From Undaria pinnatifida (lineage: Eukaryota; Sar; Phaeophyceae; Laminariales; Alariaceae): DNA of 64,000 nucleotides. The stretch covers positions 5,486,870 through 5,550,869 of the forward strand of contig JABAKD010000003.1 of the NCBI GenBank assembly GCA_012845835.1, in the 5' to 3' direction. The notes under the pieces were generated by a model. It saw only the letters and a program-made list of their open reading frames with translations. It had not been told where the DNA came from and did not search any database. Shown piece by piece: positions 11,641 through 21,381 of this stretch. Each line of letters begins with the position of its first letter. Position 1 is the stretch's first letter. A program made the position numbers and the translations under genes.

Positions 11641-13049
11641 ATTGACTGGTAGGCTTTGACCCAATAAGCTCATAATTATTTCGAGCGATACGGGTTTTCT
11701 CGCATATTTCTCGCATACGGCAAACACTTGCAATGCGAGCGCAGTTCAATGAGTCATTTGCATGATAGGTCGCACAAAAAGCGATTTTTAGCCTATATCA
11801 GGTTGGTGTGCCGAGCAAGCACGCTCAAAATGAGGATGAGAAACACTTGAACAGCAACAACAGCACCAAGCGCAATATAAATGGGCGAATTAGAGCCATT
11901 TGTATGCAGGATTCAGCCCCCCCCCGGTTATAAGCACAATTAATTTAAAACAAAAATGGGGCGTTCAAAGAAAAACGACATAATGATATGTGGAACTAAT
12001 ACTGGCACGACTCGAGCTTAATAACCAACGGTGAAAAAAAAACTGAAATTAGGCCAAAACGACAGCAGTGCGTATTTGACTCACTGGCATAATGGTCGAA
12101 TAGTCATGGAATACTTGCTGCCCGAATAATTACCTCTTTGTCGCTTATGCAGCACCGAAAAAATCGCTGAAAATCCCGACTTCATTTGCTTATTGGATCA
12201 GAAACCTAAGCTCGCTAATATTTTCGCTGGTTTTCTTGCATACGACTCGCATCGGGAAAAACATTACCATGCGACCGCAAATCGTACCAAACGCTCAACC
12301 ACAGCATGAATCTATACAGTTGGTGCCCAGAGCGTCACGATAAAGTCATTCGGGACCTAAGACGAGCGGTCAAATCGCCATGTCCCGGCATTCTAACAGC
12401 CATACATATTGCCCACAACAAATAAAGAGCAATGAGCGCCTGTTCGGCTTGACACAGGACGGTCTTACATCGGAACATAAAACCCCTTTTTTTTCTTTTC
12501 TGTATTTTCAACGTTTCTTTTCTTTTTTCCAATTGACTTGCGTCTGACGTGCGTATGCGTAGTGATGGGTACCACGAGGGATTTGCGCTGAAGATCCCCA
12601 TTTTTATGATACTGCTATATCGTCGATTGCTGTGGCGCACAGGAGATATTGTCAATAACATCCCTATTGCTCTGTATCATCGGTTAATTCCTGGCGAACA
12701 CGAGAGGACATTTTCGAGAAGATCCCTATACTTTATTTTACTGTCATCAATTAATTGCTGGCGCAAACGATGTATTGACCGTCAACAACAGCAACAGTCA
12801 GCAGCCAGCGCAATTCTTGCAACCATACAACCTTGAATCACACCCTCCTTTAGAAGTGCATCCACGTTTCGTTTGTGGGGATACATATACATAGCATTAG
12901 TGTGGGATATTTGTTGTGCGGCCCTGAAAGATGGATCGTGGATCGTGGACCAAAATATACGGAACGACTCTGTGGAGCGGCGATGAAAATGACTCACAAT
13001 AAGACATTGTTTCTCGTACTGCGACTTTTAAGAGCGACTACTCCGTTCG
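11641..13049. other. No supported gene
   Basis: I find no domain-bearing frame here. Overlapping opposite-strand frames at 12335-12836 are not recognisable. The sequence is near-balanced in composition and has no clear repeat structure. Confidence 0.35.
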
Positions 13050-13275
13050 TTGTGTCTGTTTTCTATTTTTTTCATGGATGGTCTGGCCTGTTTTGTTGTG
13101 TTCTTGTACCCGGTAGGCTAGCATTACACTTACTTGCTTTATACCTTGGTTAATTGCGATTGTTTGGTTTACTCCAAGGTTTACTCTGTCTCGCAGTCTG
13201 TGACCACAAAGTAATAAGTTGTATCTCTCGAGAGGATGAAGAATCGGCCCGGACACTGGTTGTAATGGTGTCGTT
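13050..13275 (+). repeat. Family D dispersed repeat
   Basis: Blocks including TTGGTTAATTGCG, CAGTCTGTGACCA, TTGTATCTCTC, GATGAAGAATC and CGGACACTGG recur in the same order at 49850-50085 and inverted at 52095-52640. The class is unknown; no coding sequence is conserved. Confidence 0.6.
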
Positions 13276-13544
13276 GGGTAGGGAACGACCCCCCTCGAAG
13301 ACAACGAACGCTCGAACAAAGGTATTTAACCGTGAAATCTGATATCGAAAAGCAATGACATTGCAGTCGTACGACAATAGGCCAAACGATTCGAGGTGTG
13401 ACCATGAAAAAAGTGTGGAGGGGACGAAATAAGAAGCCAATTTGGAAATGATGCCAACTTGGAAATAATTTTTTTCCCATACGTTTTTTTCGTTCAAGCT
13501 CTGCATATGCCAAGATCCAAGGGGGGGGAGGGGGGGGGGGGGGG

Positions 13545-14340
13545 GGGCGAAAGGGTTTCTAAACATCAGGTCGCATTGTAGGGGTTTGCTATACGGGTGG
13601 CGCCAGGTCTAGGCGATGGTGCGGGTGGTGGGGAAGGACGGGGCGTTGGGGGGGGGGGGGGGGGGGGGCGTTGAATTGCAGCAGCGGCATTGATATATAT
13701 ATATATGATCATTTTTTTTCTATTAGGCCAAGAGTTTTTTTCGTCTCGGCCTCAGTATGGGATCTCGGAACTGGAACTTCTCGGTCAAATCTCTTCGTCC
13801 GAGCGCCGTCTTCGGGGGGCGGCTCAAACTCCCCGTCCCTAAGAAGCCAAATTGGAAATGATGCCAACTTGGAAGTTAATGTTTTCCCGTACGTTTTTTT
13901 CGTTCAAGCTCTGCATATGCCAAGATCCAAGAATACCCCGGGCGTATACCGCCCAAAATACAAAATTTTGCGCATTTCTCGCTTGTCTCGCTCAGCCCAC
14001 GTACCCGATCCCGACCATGTGCGGAACGGACACGTCAGGGCGAGGGGAGTTTAAGCCGCCCCCCGAAGACGGTGCTCGAACGAAGATATATGACCGAGAA
14101 ATTCCACTTCCGAGATCCCATACTGAGGCCGAGACGAAAAAACTCCTGGCCGAATGAAAAAAAAATGATTATATATATCCATGCCGCTGCTGCAATCCCC
14201 CCCCCCCCCCCCCCCCCCCCCCAACGCCCCCTCCTTCCCCACCACCCGCACCATCGCCTAGACCTAGCGCCACGCGTATAGCAAACCCCTACATCCATGC
14301 GACCTGATGTTTTTAAAAATCCTTTCGCCTTCCCCCCCCC
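13545..14340. repeat. Large imperfect inverted repeat (foldback) of family A module plus family F
   Basis: The left arm (about 13545-13845) holds the family A module GGTCTAGGCGATGGTGCGGG, a G run, GCAGCAGCGGCAT, then CGTCTCGGCCTCAGTATGGG and TCTTCGGGGGGCGGCT. The right arm (about 14038-14340) is the reverse complement of all of these in mirrored order. The spacer also contains a repeat of the 13430-13520 sequence (CTCTGCATATGCCAAGATCC). Arms of nearly 300 bp would fold into a long hairpin. The family F half recurs once more at 61310-61560. Confidence 0.7.
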
Positions 14341-14862
14341 TCCCCCTCCCCCCCCTCCCCTCCCTCTCCCTCCTCCCCTCCTTCTCCCCCCTCCCTCCCC
14401 CCCCCCCCACCCCCTCGATGCTCCGCCCTCTCCTCACTGGTTGTACGACTTACAGGATAGGATTTATTGTTTCCACGCACAGATTGAGCTGCCCCGCCCC
14501 CCCCCCTTCCGCTTCCTCTTGATCAAACTCAGGCGCCCACGTCCTTAAAAACTTCGCCCTCCCCTCACCGGTTATTCGACTTACAGGATTCACTTGATAA
14601 ACTGATGCATTTCCTTCCACAGCTGTCAGATTTTGTCCCCCTCAGAAACGGGTTTTATAGTTTCCGCGCACAGACTGACTAACATCACCCTGTTGACCCT
14701 GATAGCTACACTGTAGTTTCAAGGGGAGTCGCCGACCTATATTCTTAATGAGGACACACAACCCGTAATACGCGCGATCGGAGTATCACACACAGCTTGC
14801 AAAGATGAGTTTCGACAAAATATTTGTTCTCGCAGCTGGATTGTACTTTTGTTTTTATAATA
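14165..14862 (-). repeat. Family A repeat, minus orientation
   Basis: The minus-strand head is at about 14862-14600, followed by C/G-rich modules down to 14165. It includes GATGAGTTTCGACAAAAT on the plus strand (14800-14820) and the GTCGCCGACCTATATTC block. It joins the right arm of the foldback structure, so the two annotations overlap. Confidence 0.7.
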
Positions 14863-15670
14863 TATTTATACCGGGAGGATCGCTTGTAATTTCTTAATTT
14901 TGCGGAAGAGGTACATACACAATACAGCATCATATATTTGGGGAGGGGGGGGTGGAGTTGAATTAATTCACGCCAATTGAAGACATTCATTAGTTATAAT
15001 TTTCTAGAGGGAGGCGGTATAGTGTGGAATGCGGAGAACTTCCTCCGAAATGATAAACCCAGCCCGGGGCAATGACTCTGTTTTTTATTATTATAGACTA
15101 TTATATGTTCTGCACTATTCATACTGTATATCGGCTGGAGGAAATTATCATCGGCGAAGATGCGAGGCAACCGCGGAGCCCTACACGTGTTCCCATGTAA
15201 AACCACACAAACTGCTTTATGTATCGCCTTGGCTTTCATTCCAGCGACCCGGCGGACGGGAGAAGGGGTTGTTACTCGCTCGACAAAGTTGTTGGCCGTC
15301 TATGGCCGACCCTCGACTCCCAACTTTGGCCGGCATAAAACCGGGGTGCTTGGTGGGCCCTCCCGGCGGCTACCAGGGTACCATTAATAATATGCCCAGG
15401 GTCAGTTTGTAGGGTTCAGATCCGGCGAGGATCAGGTCTGGGTGGGATGAAGCCGCCGTGCATATTCCTGTGCGCTTGTGTTGTCCGATGAAAAGACTCG
15501 AAGCATCGGTAGTCGACCAGTGAACGTGTTTTTCGCCGAATAGTTGGCAAGCTCAATTGGAGAATAGAGTCCGTAGAACGATGAATGCCTGAAAGAGAAA
15601 CCGAGAACACGTCTCCGGGAATACTGGGCTTAACGCATGCCTACTTATGTCTATTCGGGTGTGCCTGTGT
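14863..15670. other. No recognisable gene upstream of the retroelement
   Basis: The frames at 15029-15412 and 15160-15387 overlap and carry no recognisable retroelement domain. Reverse transcriptase and RNase H, which should precede the integrase of a Ty3 element, are not seen, nor is a 5' LTR. Confidence 0.4.
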
Positions 15671-15753
15671 TGCTATGAAGTTGGCACGACGACATCGTCC
15701 TACTCGTCCGTAACCCGACACGGCCGCCAACAAGGTCTGACAAACCCAACTCT

Positions 15754-16729
15754 GTGGGGCGCGTTGCTTGCATGCTAAACGACGAGCCAGTTCGCATCTA
15801 CGTTCCCCTGCTCATGCGCCCTTGGATCATGCAAGCTTGTCACTCGACGGCCTCCTGTCACCTTGGCACCACGCGCACGTTGCGCATGCTGGAGCGTTTT
15901 TATTGGTGGATTGGCATGAATGTGTGCACCCGGCGGTGGCTTCGCCACTGCTTGAAGTGCCAAGCGCGGGAAACCCCACGGCTGACTCTCCGCTGGCCCA
16001 TTATCACAATGCCTCTGCCGGAAGGTCCAGGTGTTGCCGTCAGTGTTGACTACTTCGGCCCCCTTCCGGTCACACCACGAAGCAACACTTACATCCCGCT
16101 GTTCACCGATCGCTTCAGTCGTCGGGCCGACATTTTCCCCGTCACTGCCGCTGAGTTCACCGCGGAGGGTACAGCCAATATCCTGGTGAACCAATACATC
16201 CCCTTGTGGGGGTGCCCGCGCACCATACTCTCAGACAACGGACTGCAGTTCTGCTTCAAACTTTCACAAGCTGTATATCAGCTGTTGGGTGTGCACCAGC
16301 CTTGCTAAAATCTCCTATCATCCCAACTGTAACGGGGTTGTTGAGCGGGTAAACCACACTATGGCCCAAATGCTAGCTATGGTCGTCAATGAGCGACAAG
16401 ACGATTGGGACTTGCATCTGCCCCACGTAGAATTCGCTTACAACAATTCCGTCACCGCGGCGACGGGTCTGGCGCCCAACGAGGTCCACATGGGCAGACT
16501 CCCACGGCTCTCCCTGACGGTTTTCGACCCCACTGGTGTCGTGGGACACCAGAGTCTGGCCCGTGACCACCTGGCCTATTGCGACTTTGCCACCGACCGG
16601 CAAAAGCGCGCGAACGACATTGTCCGCGCACACCACGCCCTCACCGTTTCCCGAGTTAACCGCACAAACCCCGCCCTTGCCGACGCGCTGCGTCCAGCAC
16701 CTAACTTCGATGTGGGTGTTTGGGCATAG
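15754..16729 (+). pseudogene. Ty3/gypsy integrase, frameshifted
   Basis: The HHCC zinc finger is visible as ACHSTASCHLG followed by CLKCQ. The catalytic triad can be read as Asp in VSVDYFGPLP, Asp in LSDNGLQF and Glu in NGVVERVNHTM. The first two Asp lie in the 15754-16308 frame and the Glu in the 16289-16729 frame, so a +1-type frameshift near 16295 separates them. A TAG at 16727 closes the second frame. Coding similarity extends upstream to about 15673 without an ATG, as expected inside a polyprotein. No active enzyme could be made from this copy. Confidence 0.85.
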
Positions 16730-17059
16730 GTGCACAATTTTGCCTCCACCATCCGCCAGGGTGTGAAGGCGAACACAGACGTCAAGGTACTCAAGGCCAA
16801 ACTCGCGCTTAACTGGACGGGCCCGTACAAAATCCTGGCAGTCGGTCCCTGCTCCGCCGCCGAGACCCCGGACGGTTCGCCGCTCGGGAGCAACCTCCTC
16901 TATTTGGATCTCCCTTCCGACCTGCCCGGTTCGGACGCTCGTCGGTGTGTGACCATCGAGCGCTGCAAACCCTGTGCCAACCCCCACGACAGCGGGGACA
17001 TGCCCAAATACCTACCGGCGGGGCTGACACAGTACGTGCTCAACAAATTTTCCAAGTAG
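16730..17059 (+). pseudogene. Integrase C-terminal (GPY-type) region of the same polyprotein
   Basis: It is in the same frame as the preceding integrase half, separated only by the TAG. It contains KLALNWTGPYKIL, which matches the GPY/F module of chromovirus integrases (K-L-x-x-x-W-x-G-P-Y). It ends at TAG 17057 in the same frame, beyond which the polyprotein sequence continues. Confidence 0.75.
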
Positions 17060-17390
17060 TCCCTGCCGTACCACGTCACTCAAGTCGACGTTTCGACCCC
17101 CCTCCAACGGCTGGAGGTGGAGCAGATAACTCGTCATCGCGGTGCTATACAAGACGCATTGGGCGGGACTCTCTGAACCTTCCTGGGAGCGGGATATGGA
17201 CCTCCACCTCTCCCGCTCCCACATCTTGCGTTATTGGGCCGGAACCCCGGACCAGCACCGCCAAACCAACCGCCTCTACCGCCGAATGCGGATCGGGGCG
17301 GCACAGCGCGAGCTCTCCCGCAACAACGGGGAACGTTTCCTAGCACCGGGCTACACCTGTGTTCCCCGCGCCGATTGGCTCCGTCGCTAC
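17060..17390 (+). pseudogene. Chromodomain relic at the polyprotein C-terminus
   Basis: The first strand (RLEVEQITRHR, from 17108) is in the integrase frame. The rest (VLYKTHWAGLSEPSWERD, from about 17139) is in the next frame, so a frameshift splits the domain. The aromatic and W-x-G-x and S-W-E-R pattern is that of a chromodomain, which in chromoviruses directs integration to marked chromatin. In this copy it is broken. Confidence 0.7.
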
Positions 17391-17750
17391 CACGACACAG
17401 TACTTCCTAAGGGAGCCCACTTTTGGTACAAGGGAGATGATGGGTTATGGTGGCTTGGAAAAATCAGCGCGAGCACTACCGAGGGCAAGGCATACCTGGT
17501 CCGCTTTCTGGACGACCCGGGACAGATTAAACTTCCTCTTGCCCCGGCGCGCTACACGACTTCGACGGGAGCACGACACAGTACTTCCTGAAGGAGCCCA
17601 CTTTTGGTACAAGGGAGACGATGGGTTATGGTGGCTTGGAAAAATCAGCGCGAGCACTACCGAGGACAAGGCATACCTGGTCTGCTTTCTGGACGACCCG
17701 GGACCGATTTAACTTCCGCTTCCCCCGGCACGCTACACGACTTCGACGGG
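17391..17750 (+). repeat. 181-bp tandem duplication within the element tail
   Basis: The stretch from CACGACACAGTACTTCCT at 17391 recurs from 17572 with a few substitutions, to about 17750. It encodes HFWYKGDDGLWWLGKI, a small beta-rich, Tudor- or chromo-like segment. The period of 181 is not a multiple of three, so the second copy is read in another frame. Confidence 0.8.
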
Positions 17751-18448
17751 AGCCGTACGAGGCTCTTGGTGCCTACAAGTTCACATCGCCAGTGCGTTTC
17801 CTCGGGGAATCCAACGTAACGTAGACGAATCTCGAGGCGCGGCCGTGGCCAGTTGACTTTCAAGCCGCCACCGCTCCTCGATAGTTCTTCATTTTTTGGG
17901 GTTATGAGGTTTGAGTCTTTGTCTTTGGGTTGTTCGTAGTGTCCTGAGAGTCTTCGTCGGGTTTTGGGGCAGTTCTTTCCATTATTTTTTTCGTTTTGTC
18001 CTGCCGAACCCCCTGCTCAGCGCCGGGCCAGGGTTCGGGTAAAATGCCGATATCTGAGGCGCAGGGCTGTCGCTTTTTTGTCGTTGTTCAATTTCGCCCT
18101 GCCGATGCCCTCCTCAGCCCAGAGCCGAGGGCGACCAGGTTACCCTGTTCGCGCGTAACGTGGTACAGGGCTATGTATGGGTCTGTGTGTCATCTTTCAT
18201 CTTTCGTGTGTTGTACTTGTTCTACTTTGTTTTTTCGACTAAACACTTCTCCCCCTCGCGGGGCTGTAGGTGTTGCCACCTTCCATCCCGGGTATTTGTC
18301 GTTTCCTCGTCTAACCCCCCGCCATGCCGGTGGCCCGCGGGAGGTTTTTTCGCATGACTTCTCCCTTGTGTTAGCGCCTATGTTCCCCTCCATATCGACG
18401 AGGGTTCGCCTCGCCATAGTACCTCTTCTGTGGTTGGTTTGCCGTAAA

Positions 18449-18545
18449 GCCTTTCCTGCCCCCCCCCGCCACACCGGCGGTGTGCGGCAGGTTCCAGAGC
18501 CTTTTCTGCCCCCCCCCGCCACACCGGCGGCACGCGGTAGGTTTT
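18449..18545 (+). repeat. 50-bp tandem duplication
   Basis: Two copies of GCC TTTcCTGCC followed by a C run, CGCCACACCGGCGG and a CGGYAGGTT ending lie 50 bp apart, at 18449 and 18499. They are downstream of the chromovirus; whether they belong to its untranslated region is unknown. Confidence 0.65.
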
Positions 18546-18846
18546 TGATGGGTGACTTTAACCTTGTTGTAGGGTCTGCGTTTCTTTCAACTGCTTTTCT
18601 TCGCGTGTTCCTGGCTCCATAGCCAGACCGTTAGAGGTGTGGGAGTTTTGAGGAGCCGTACTTCGACTCATGGTCTAGCTTGTAGAACCGGAGTTTCCCC
18701 GAATCTCCCATATTTCTGCATCTGCGACTCATTAGGGTGGGCTAGTGTTAAGATACGGCCTCGAAAGGCCTGTAATTATCCGAAATGGAGATCATTTGGA
18801 TTTCGTATGATATGGTTGGCGTTTTATATTCGGGAAAGTTAGGAAA

Positions 18847-18874
18847 GAGATCGGAGGCACGTGCCTCCGATCTC
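18847..18874. repeat. Perfect 28-bp palindrome
   Basis: The left half is GAGATCGGAGGCAC and the right half is its exact reverse complement. The centre is CACGTG. Chance occurrence of a perfect 28-bp palindrome in 64 kb is very unlikely, so it is either a functional site or a recombination product, about 1 kb downstream of the chromovirus relic. Confidence 0.8.
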
Positions 18875-20779
18875 AGAAGCCATTCGGGGCTCTGGTGGAA
18901 TCGAATAAAATTACGTCTCTACGAAGGCAAATAAAGTGAGTACTCTCCGAGGACCTGCTCAATTGGCAGACCTGCAGGGGGCACTCTGTGTCCTCACCCA
19001 GTAACCTTAAAGTAGTGTTATGAGGCTTAGTTTGGGTAAGCTAGTCTATTGGTTAACCTTTTGCAAGTAGTCAAACTGACTAATACCCCACTAGTACCTT
19101 AACAAAGTGTTCCAAGCACATGTTGTCACAACGATGTCGTCAGCATTATATGTGAGTTATCTCACGAACAGTAGAATATGCCACGCCGCAGCTTACTTAG
19201 ATAGGCAGATTCTTGGTGGTGAAAACAACAAACAACGAGCATCGGATCAGTGTGTTCCAAAGCGTACGAGCCATGAGCGAATAATTGAGGACACATGAGA
19301 TCCCAACATGAGCTATGGAGGCGGGTGCCCTGCCTAGCAACGACACCCTGCGTTCCCATGGGAGCTCGCAACACTACTGTTCACGTTTCAATCCAAGGAG
19401 TTGGTTTTTATTTGGCCCCTTGGCCGCAGTTCTAGCCGGTCGGCAGCGGTCGGATTGGTAAGTAGTCCATAGCGCCACACACACCTTCTTCTGCTTCCGC
19501 ACACGTGTTGTTTAATATGGTATCCCCTCTCCCCAGTTTCGGCGTTATGGTTTATTATAGCAAGTGTTCCCTCGTTTCCGGGCAGCTGCTGAGCAGGCGT
19601 TACGACCTTCTTGGACGAGATTTCCCGCGCCCTTCTTGTCAGAAAGCATCATAACTAATAATGTAAGATGTATGTAAGAGATACAACTTCCTCAGGGACC
19701 CTTGTGTGAATGACCACAGTAGTGCAGAGTGAAGTGGACCCCTTCATACGTAGTAGTAGTATTAGGTCCCTAGGACCATACTGCTTATTATATACTGTCA
19801 CATTGGCGTCTGCCGCACTACTAATAACACAACTGCTGCTGCTAGCATAACGTCACCAGAGCCTGAGATACACGGGTGGACAATGGACAACCCCCACCCC
19901 CCCCGCCCAATCCCCAGCATGAAACCCACCGTACGATACCGTACACGTCGAGGACACGTTCGTATAGTCTACCTGAACACTGGTCATGACCACAAAAAAT
20001 CCGTGCCGCTGTGAACCGAGGTTCTTCCCCGGTCCATGCCATGAAAACAACGTTTTGATTGCGCGCACATACCGGGTACTTCGAAGGTACGTCACGCACA
20101 TTCATTCGTATACAAGCAGCGGTTTGCCTCTCTCTGCTCTTCTTCAGTCCCACACGGCACGAAGTGATTGATTGGTTGTGGTATCCGGATGGCCTTCTGA
20201 TATAACATGTCACCATCATCTCAGCGCGTGACAACAAACACCGCTATTCATAGCCAGTGCATGTGGGCTCTACGACGCATATATTACTCCCCTGTGCGGT
20301 ATGCTCTGTCTGGGTTGTTTTGTACGACGAGGGGGGTGTATGAACATGACGTGATAAAAAAGATGCTCGACAAAATCCAGCTAGCGTTGGGCTGCGAAAG
20401 CAACTGAGTTAAATCGACACACGACGCGTATGAAAATACGCGGAAGTGTGGTGAGCTATTATAAAGCTTTACTTTTCCCCATCCGCCCGAGGATGAAAAA
20501 AAAAAAAAAAAAACTCGACAAAATTGGTAATTTTTTTTTTGCTCAAACTCTTTGAACTCGCAGGCGTTCTGTACCGGGACTTGTCTACATAATAAAGAAC
20601 TAAAACCAATATGCACCTCCCACTGCTCCTCATAGGCTTTTCATTATGTCAGAAAAGGTTTCGTATGATATTCGTTCCTGTGTCCCTTTCCCAATCAATG
20701 CTTGCCACCTCCCACCACGCATTGCTTCAAATTTTGAGGCATCCCACAGGCTAGCTCAGCTGTCCAACCCTTGGGCATC
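18875..20779. other. No recognisable gene upstream of the PPR gene
   Basis: Frames at 19842-20237 and 20284-20616 are not recognisable, and the latter runs through an A17 and a T9 tract. The promoter of the PPR gene should lie toward the right of this stretch, but no defined element (TATA, initiator) stands out. An upstream noncoding exon cannot be excluded: CCCACAG at 20744-20750 could be an acceptor. Confidence 0.35.
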
Positions 20780-21381
20780 ATGTACCAGAAGCTCGCCACA
20801 GCCGGCGGAAGTGCTACCCCGCAATGGCGTGGTGCCTTCGTCCCGCCTCCACCACCACCCTCCCAAAGTAGCCGCTCCCTTTCTTCGTCAAAGTTGCAGG
20901 ACCAGGGGTGCCGGTTGAAGTCCAAGACTACCAACGACACACGTTTGCACGCGCTTCCCTCCCCTCTCTCCTCCTCACCCCTGACCTCTGGTAGGCCTCA
21001 CGAGCAGATTAGGTTGCAACGGGGTAGACACCGGGCTAGGTCGCCGGCCGCGCGCATTGGTGCCGGTGCAGCCGGCGCCAACGCCAGCTCTCGCAACAGA
21101 GGCTCGCTGAGCTCTGCGGCGCCGCAGACGGTCGATGACATATCAGTCAAGGTGCGGCGGAAAATCGACCAGATTGAGGCGACGGCTGGGGGGCGAGGAG
21201 GGGGGAGGGTTGCTGCTGCGAGCGGGCTAGATGTTGGGTTCGACAACGATGTCTTTGGGGATGTGGAAGGGGTTGGTGGTGATGGCATGGACCCCGATGG
21301 GGTGGGAGCGGGAGGGGTGCCGGAGCTTGGGTTTCTGGATGGCGCTGACGAGGAGGACGGGGAGGAGTCAGATGAGTACAG
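20780..21381 (+). CDS. PPR gene exon 1: N-terminal region
   Basis: It encodes 200 residues. The first ATG after an in-frame TGA (20735) is at 20780. The sequence begins MYQKLATAGGS, has a seven-proline run, a basic Arg-rich stretch and then an Asp/Glu/Gly-rich tail ending in EEDGEESDEY. The donor is GTGTGT at 21382 and the exon ends in phase 2. Codon use is GC-rich, unlike the flanking DNA. No known domain is seen. Confidence 0.6.

Larger units (their letters stand above)
15673..17830 (+). mobile_element. Truncated, inactivated Ty3/gypsy chromovirus
   Basis: This is the 3' part of a polyprotein in the order integrase zinc finger, catalytic core, integrase C-terminal region, chromodomain and a tail. 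Lesions visible are a frameshift near 16295, an in-frame TAG at 16727, an in-frame TAG at 17057, a frameshift near 17135 and a 181-bp internal duplication. Gag, protease, reverse transcriptase and RNase H are missing upstream. I could not identify LTRs. The chromodomain assigns it to chromoviruses, which are known in algae, fungi and plants. It is a dead copy. Confidence 0.85.

Noticed and set aside
15416-18842. LTRs flanking the chromovirus
   Set aside because: I searched by eye for a direct repeat between 15.0-15.7 kb and 17.8-19.1 kb and found none, so LTRs were not annotated.
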